Below, in pieces: positions 4,818-7,096 of a stretch of DNA of 7,096 nt. The DNA comes from Balneola sp. (GTDB taxonomy: Bacteria; Bacteroidota; Rhodothermia; Balneolales; Balneolaceae): positions 1-7,096 of the forward strand of contig PCAT01000068.1 in NCBI GenBank assembly GCA_002730655.1, given 5' to 3'. Both the position numbers and the translations under genes were made by a program. Within the stretch, counting starts at the first letter, position 1; each line of letters starts with the position of its first letter. The notes under the pieces were generated by a model. It saw only the letters and a program-made list of their open reading frames with translations, was not told where the DNA came from and did not search any database.

Positions 4818-7096
4818 TTATTTGATAACTGCAAATTTTCCCACCTTCTCACCTACACCTGGTGCTTCTATATGATATAGGTATATGCCATATGAAATTT
4901 CCAAGTTATCTTTAGTAAGCATATTCCAAACATACGATCCTCCATAGGCGCTTGTTAAATCCGAATCAGTAATATCTATTTCCCGAATAAGAACACCTGA
5001 AACGGTGAAAATTCTAAGGGTAGCTGGAGAAGGCATCCCTGTAAAATGTAACTCGCGATTATGTTGAAAATTAGTATTAGTTACACTAGGTTCATAAATA
5101 TTGGCAACTTTATAAGGGTTAGGTATAACCAATATTTCATCAAGAGCTGATGCAGCTGAGTCTGCATCGATTCTGGGCACATTTTCAGTGTCTAATCGAA
5201 AACGAAAAATATCATTTGATGAGAATGGCTTAGTTGTGAAAATTTTTAGGGTATCTCCAGGAGCTGGATTTCTGGTTTCCAAATTATCATTAATCAATAA
5301 TGGCGCCATTTCAATTTTATAAGTAAGTGTATCTTCTATTCCTCTAAAATCTTCTACCAAAAACAATACATCTGAACAACGTCCGCTAAAACCTGCCACG
5401 GCAGAAAGATGCCCTGGTTCTGGTGGAGTATAGTTGCCAGGTACTATGATAGTAGGATTACACCTTTGTTGGAATGAGGTATTCACATTTAAATCGGCAA
5501 AGGCATACTTAGCCTCTTCTCCGGTGTAAGTGTTAAATACTTTAAAATTAGTAGGAATCGAAGGTAGTGTCTGATAAATACCTGTAGCGACCTCAATTTC
5601 TTTTTCAATTGATTGGCCAAAGCCAACATTATCTCCAATAATCAATTCATAATCAGACACTTTTGGTGCGGCTTGAATGGCAAAAGAAAACCCATGAATA
5701 TTCATAGCCTCCGTATTCCCGGTAAACCAACCAGAACGAGCTTCATTTAAACCGAAAGACTCTATGTTGGTAACTCGCACAGTAAAACCCTCTGTAACTG
5801 GATTCATGCCACCATTTAGGCTAGTAAATCGGGAGAGCAATGTGTCTGGGATACCTGTAGTAATATTTCGCAGAGTAAAATTTTTAGTTTTAAGGGTATC
5901 TGGATTTGAACCACCACTTAGTAAGGTATCTTCAAAGACAACTTCATAAAGGTTATCCAGCTTTAACTGCATAGGATCTATTACCTCTACTTCAACGGTT
6001 CCTCCTGGTGCCCCTTGGTAAATTGCGGCCTGCGGATTTGTAGGACTAATATACCCAGCTTGCTCTCTTGAAGCTCGTACTTCAAGCACATTTTGACCAA
6101 AATCCACAGTCCCATCTGGATTTAGTGATATTTGTACAGGTGATTCAGAGGGGCTAATACCAGCTATCTCCAAACCTCTATCAAAAGCTGTTACAGCATA
6201 ATAGTACTTTCGCCCGTTCACTACTGTAGTATCCTCATAAATTCGCCGAATGCCAGAGTCAGTACCCATATTAAACTGCAGACCATTTTCTGAAACAGGG
6301 TGAAATCCAAATACTCCATTTTTTTTGTCGTATATAGCTTCAGGTTGTAAAAAAGTTTTACCCCCTCGACCATCAGTAATACTACGAATCTCCTCAAAGG
6401 ATACATCCGTAGTGCGATATACTTTATAACCTTCAAAATCATAACCATTGCCTGTTTGAAGATTCATATACCGATCAAAAGAATTTTCAGAATTAGTATC
6501 CCAGTATAAAGTTACTCTGCCATTTCCAGATACTGAAGTAATAATTGGGGGATCAGGTGCAACAGCAAATTGATAATCTGCTTCATAAGCTTTTGTAGCA
6601 TCTCTAAGTCGCTCGTTTACCCTTTGACGGTCAAATAAAGCGCTCTGCTGATTTTCCTGAGCAGCGGTAATTGCAACAGCAAAACGTTCAGACGTTCCTC
6701 TTGCTAGTGGAAATAGACCTGAGGAAACGAATATATCTGAATCGGTTCCTTGTTTTTCAACAAACTCACCAGGAATCAAGTAACGAAGCCAGATATCAGC
6801 ATCTTGATTTACTCCCATAGAACCAGCATCAAATATTCTCACTCTAGATACTCCAATCAAATCTGTTTCACTAACATCAGTTTTATCAATACCTGATTCT
6901 CCTGGAAATACTGTGCCAGCACCAGATGTTGGAAATCCGTCACCTTGGCCTAAACTTGCAGAATTTGGATCGCCTTGAATTCCTACATCATCAATTAGAA
7001 TATTCCAGTCGTCGTCATTATCAAAATAATCTTCACGTCCTTCATCCATCATAGGGGCGCTTGTATAGAAATTCTGAAATCTCCCGGCATATTCAT
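4818..7096 (-). CDS. Large secreted protein with FnIII-like domain and T9SS-like C-terminal domain, 5' end missing
   Basis: The frame is open to the right edge and encodes 758 complete residues, numbered here from the codon at 7094; it stops with TAA at 4820-4818. A Met at 7052 is not the likely start. The in-frame residues before it (EYAGRFQNF...SAP) read as protein, no ribosome site precedes it, and no signal peptide follows it. An acidic segment MMDEGREDYFDNDDDW, a GDGFPTSG segment and a LARGTSERFA strand lead to a fibronectin type III-like domain at about 181-305 (VTLYWD, GYKVYR, KYYYAVTAFDRG). Further beta-rich regions follow, with two cysteines (545, 573) that might pair. The end runs from IPNPYKV (about 657) through LRIFTVSGVLIREI to YGIYLYHIEAPGVGEKVGKFAVIK-type strands, a FlgD-Ig/T9SS type A-like sorting domain. 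It is probably exported and surface-attached. Function is unknown. It is cotranscribed with the PorV-like gene. Confidence 0.92.
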   Translation of the reverse strand, partial: EYAGRFQNFYTSAPMMDEGREDYFDNDDDWNILIDDVGIQGDPNSASLGQGDGFPTSGAGTVFPGESGIDKTDVSETDLIGVSRVRIFDAGSMGVNQDADIWLRYLIPGEFVEKQGTDSDIFVSSGLFPLARGTSERFAVAITAAQENQQSALFDRQRVNERLRDATKAYEADYQFAVAPDPPIITSVSGNGRVTLYWDTNSENSFDRYMNLQTGNGYDFEGYKVYRTTDVSFEEIRSITDGRGGKTFLQPEAIYDKKNGVFGFHPVSENGLQFNMGTDSGIRRIYEDTTVVNGRKYYYAVTAFDRGLEIAGISPSESPVQISLNPDGTVDFGQNVLEVRASREQAGYISPTNPQAAIYQGAPGGTVEVEVIDPMQLKLDNLYEVVFEDTLLSGGSNPDTLKTKNFTLRNITTGIPDTLLSRFTSLNGGMNPVTEGFTVRVTNIESFGLNEARSGWFTGNTEAMNIHGFSFAIQAAPKVSDYELIIGDNVGFGQSIEKEIEVATGIYQTLPSIPTNFKVFNTYTGEEAKYAFADLNVNTSFQQRCNPTIIVPGNYTPPEPGHLSAVAGFSGRCSDVLFLVEDFRGIEDTLTYKIEMAPLLINDNLETRNPAPGDTLKIFTTKPFSSNDIFRFRLDTENVPRIDADSAASALDEILVIPNPYKVANIYEPSVTNTNFQHNRELHFTGMPSPATLRIFTVSGVLIREIDITDSDLTSAYGGSYVWNMLTKDNLEISYGIYLYHIEAPGVGEKVGKFAVIK
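4821..5126 (-). other. FlgD-Ig-like / T9SS type A-like C-terminal domain
   Basis: The last ~100 residues have the layout of C-terminal sorting domains: a PNPYKV opening (PNP followed by an aromatic), an ATLRIFTVSGVLIREI strand pair, a YVWNMLTKDN turn, then YGIYLYHIE and a final GKFAVIK strand. In Bacteroidota such domains direct cargo through the type IX system and are cleaved on export. In Balneolota-like groups the same domain is common, but its processing is less studied. Confidence 0.75.

Noticed and set aside
5764..5949. Plus-strand open frame of 61 codons
   Set aside because: Antisense shadow within the upstream secreted-protein gene.
6221..6448. Minus-strand open frame of 75 codons
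   Set aside because: Out of frame inside the FnIII-like region of the upstream secreted protein; the main frame is clearly the coding one.

Overview
The window reads as part of one minus-strand operon of three genes from a Gram-negative bacterium of the Bacteroidota/FCB superphylum. The genes are packed almost end to end, with gaps of 7 and 29 bases. Both outer genes run off the window. Base composition is AT-rich (around 40% GC by eye). A PorV/PorQ-type outer-membrane protein sits beside large secreted proteins rich in Asp, Asn, Gly and Thr. One of these ends in a FlgD-Ig-like, type IX secretion (T9SS)-like C-terminal domain closing with GKFAVIK. This style is familiar from Balneolota/Rhodothermota and from related uncultured groups such as Marinimicrobia or KSB1. 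The phylum is an inference; no rRNA or housekeeping gene is present to settle it.

Layout in transcription order (right to left): (1) 7096-4818, the 3' part of a large extracellular protein with a fibronectin type III-like domain and a C-terminal sorting-like domain; its start lies beyond the right edge. (2) 4810-3788, a complete PorV/PorQ-family beta-barrel protein with a signal peptide. (3) 3758-1, the first 1,252 codons of a very large secreted protein whose stop lies beyond the left edge. It fills the whole left half of the window. Its order is: signal peptide; two 67-residue-period repeats (A1, A2); two ~240-residue propeller-like repeats (B1, B2); a lamin-tail domain; then three beta-sandwich modules resembling starch/glycogen-binding folds, with a fourth starting at the edge.

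How they may work together: PorV of the T9SS is an outer-membrane protein that receives cargo carrying a C-terminal signal. A PorV-like gene lying between two large secreted proteins suggests a local cell-surface export or display unit. This is inference, because the C-terminus of gene 3 is outside the window and no other T9SS core gene is visible. There is no RNA gene, CRISPR array, insertion sequence, promoter or terminator that can be supported, and no non-coding stretch longer than 29 bases.
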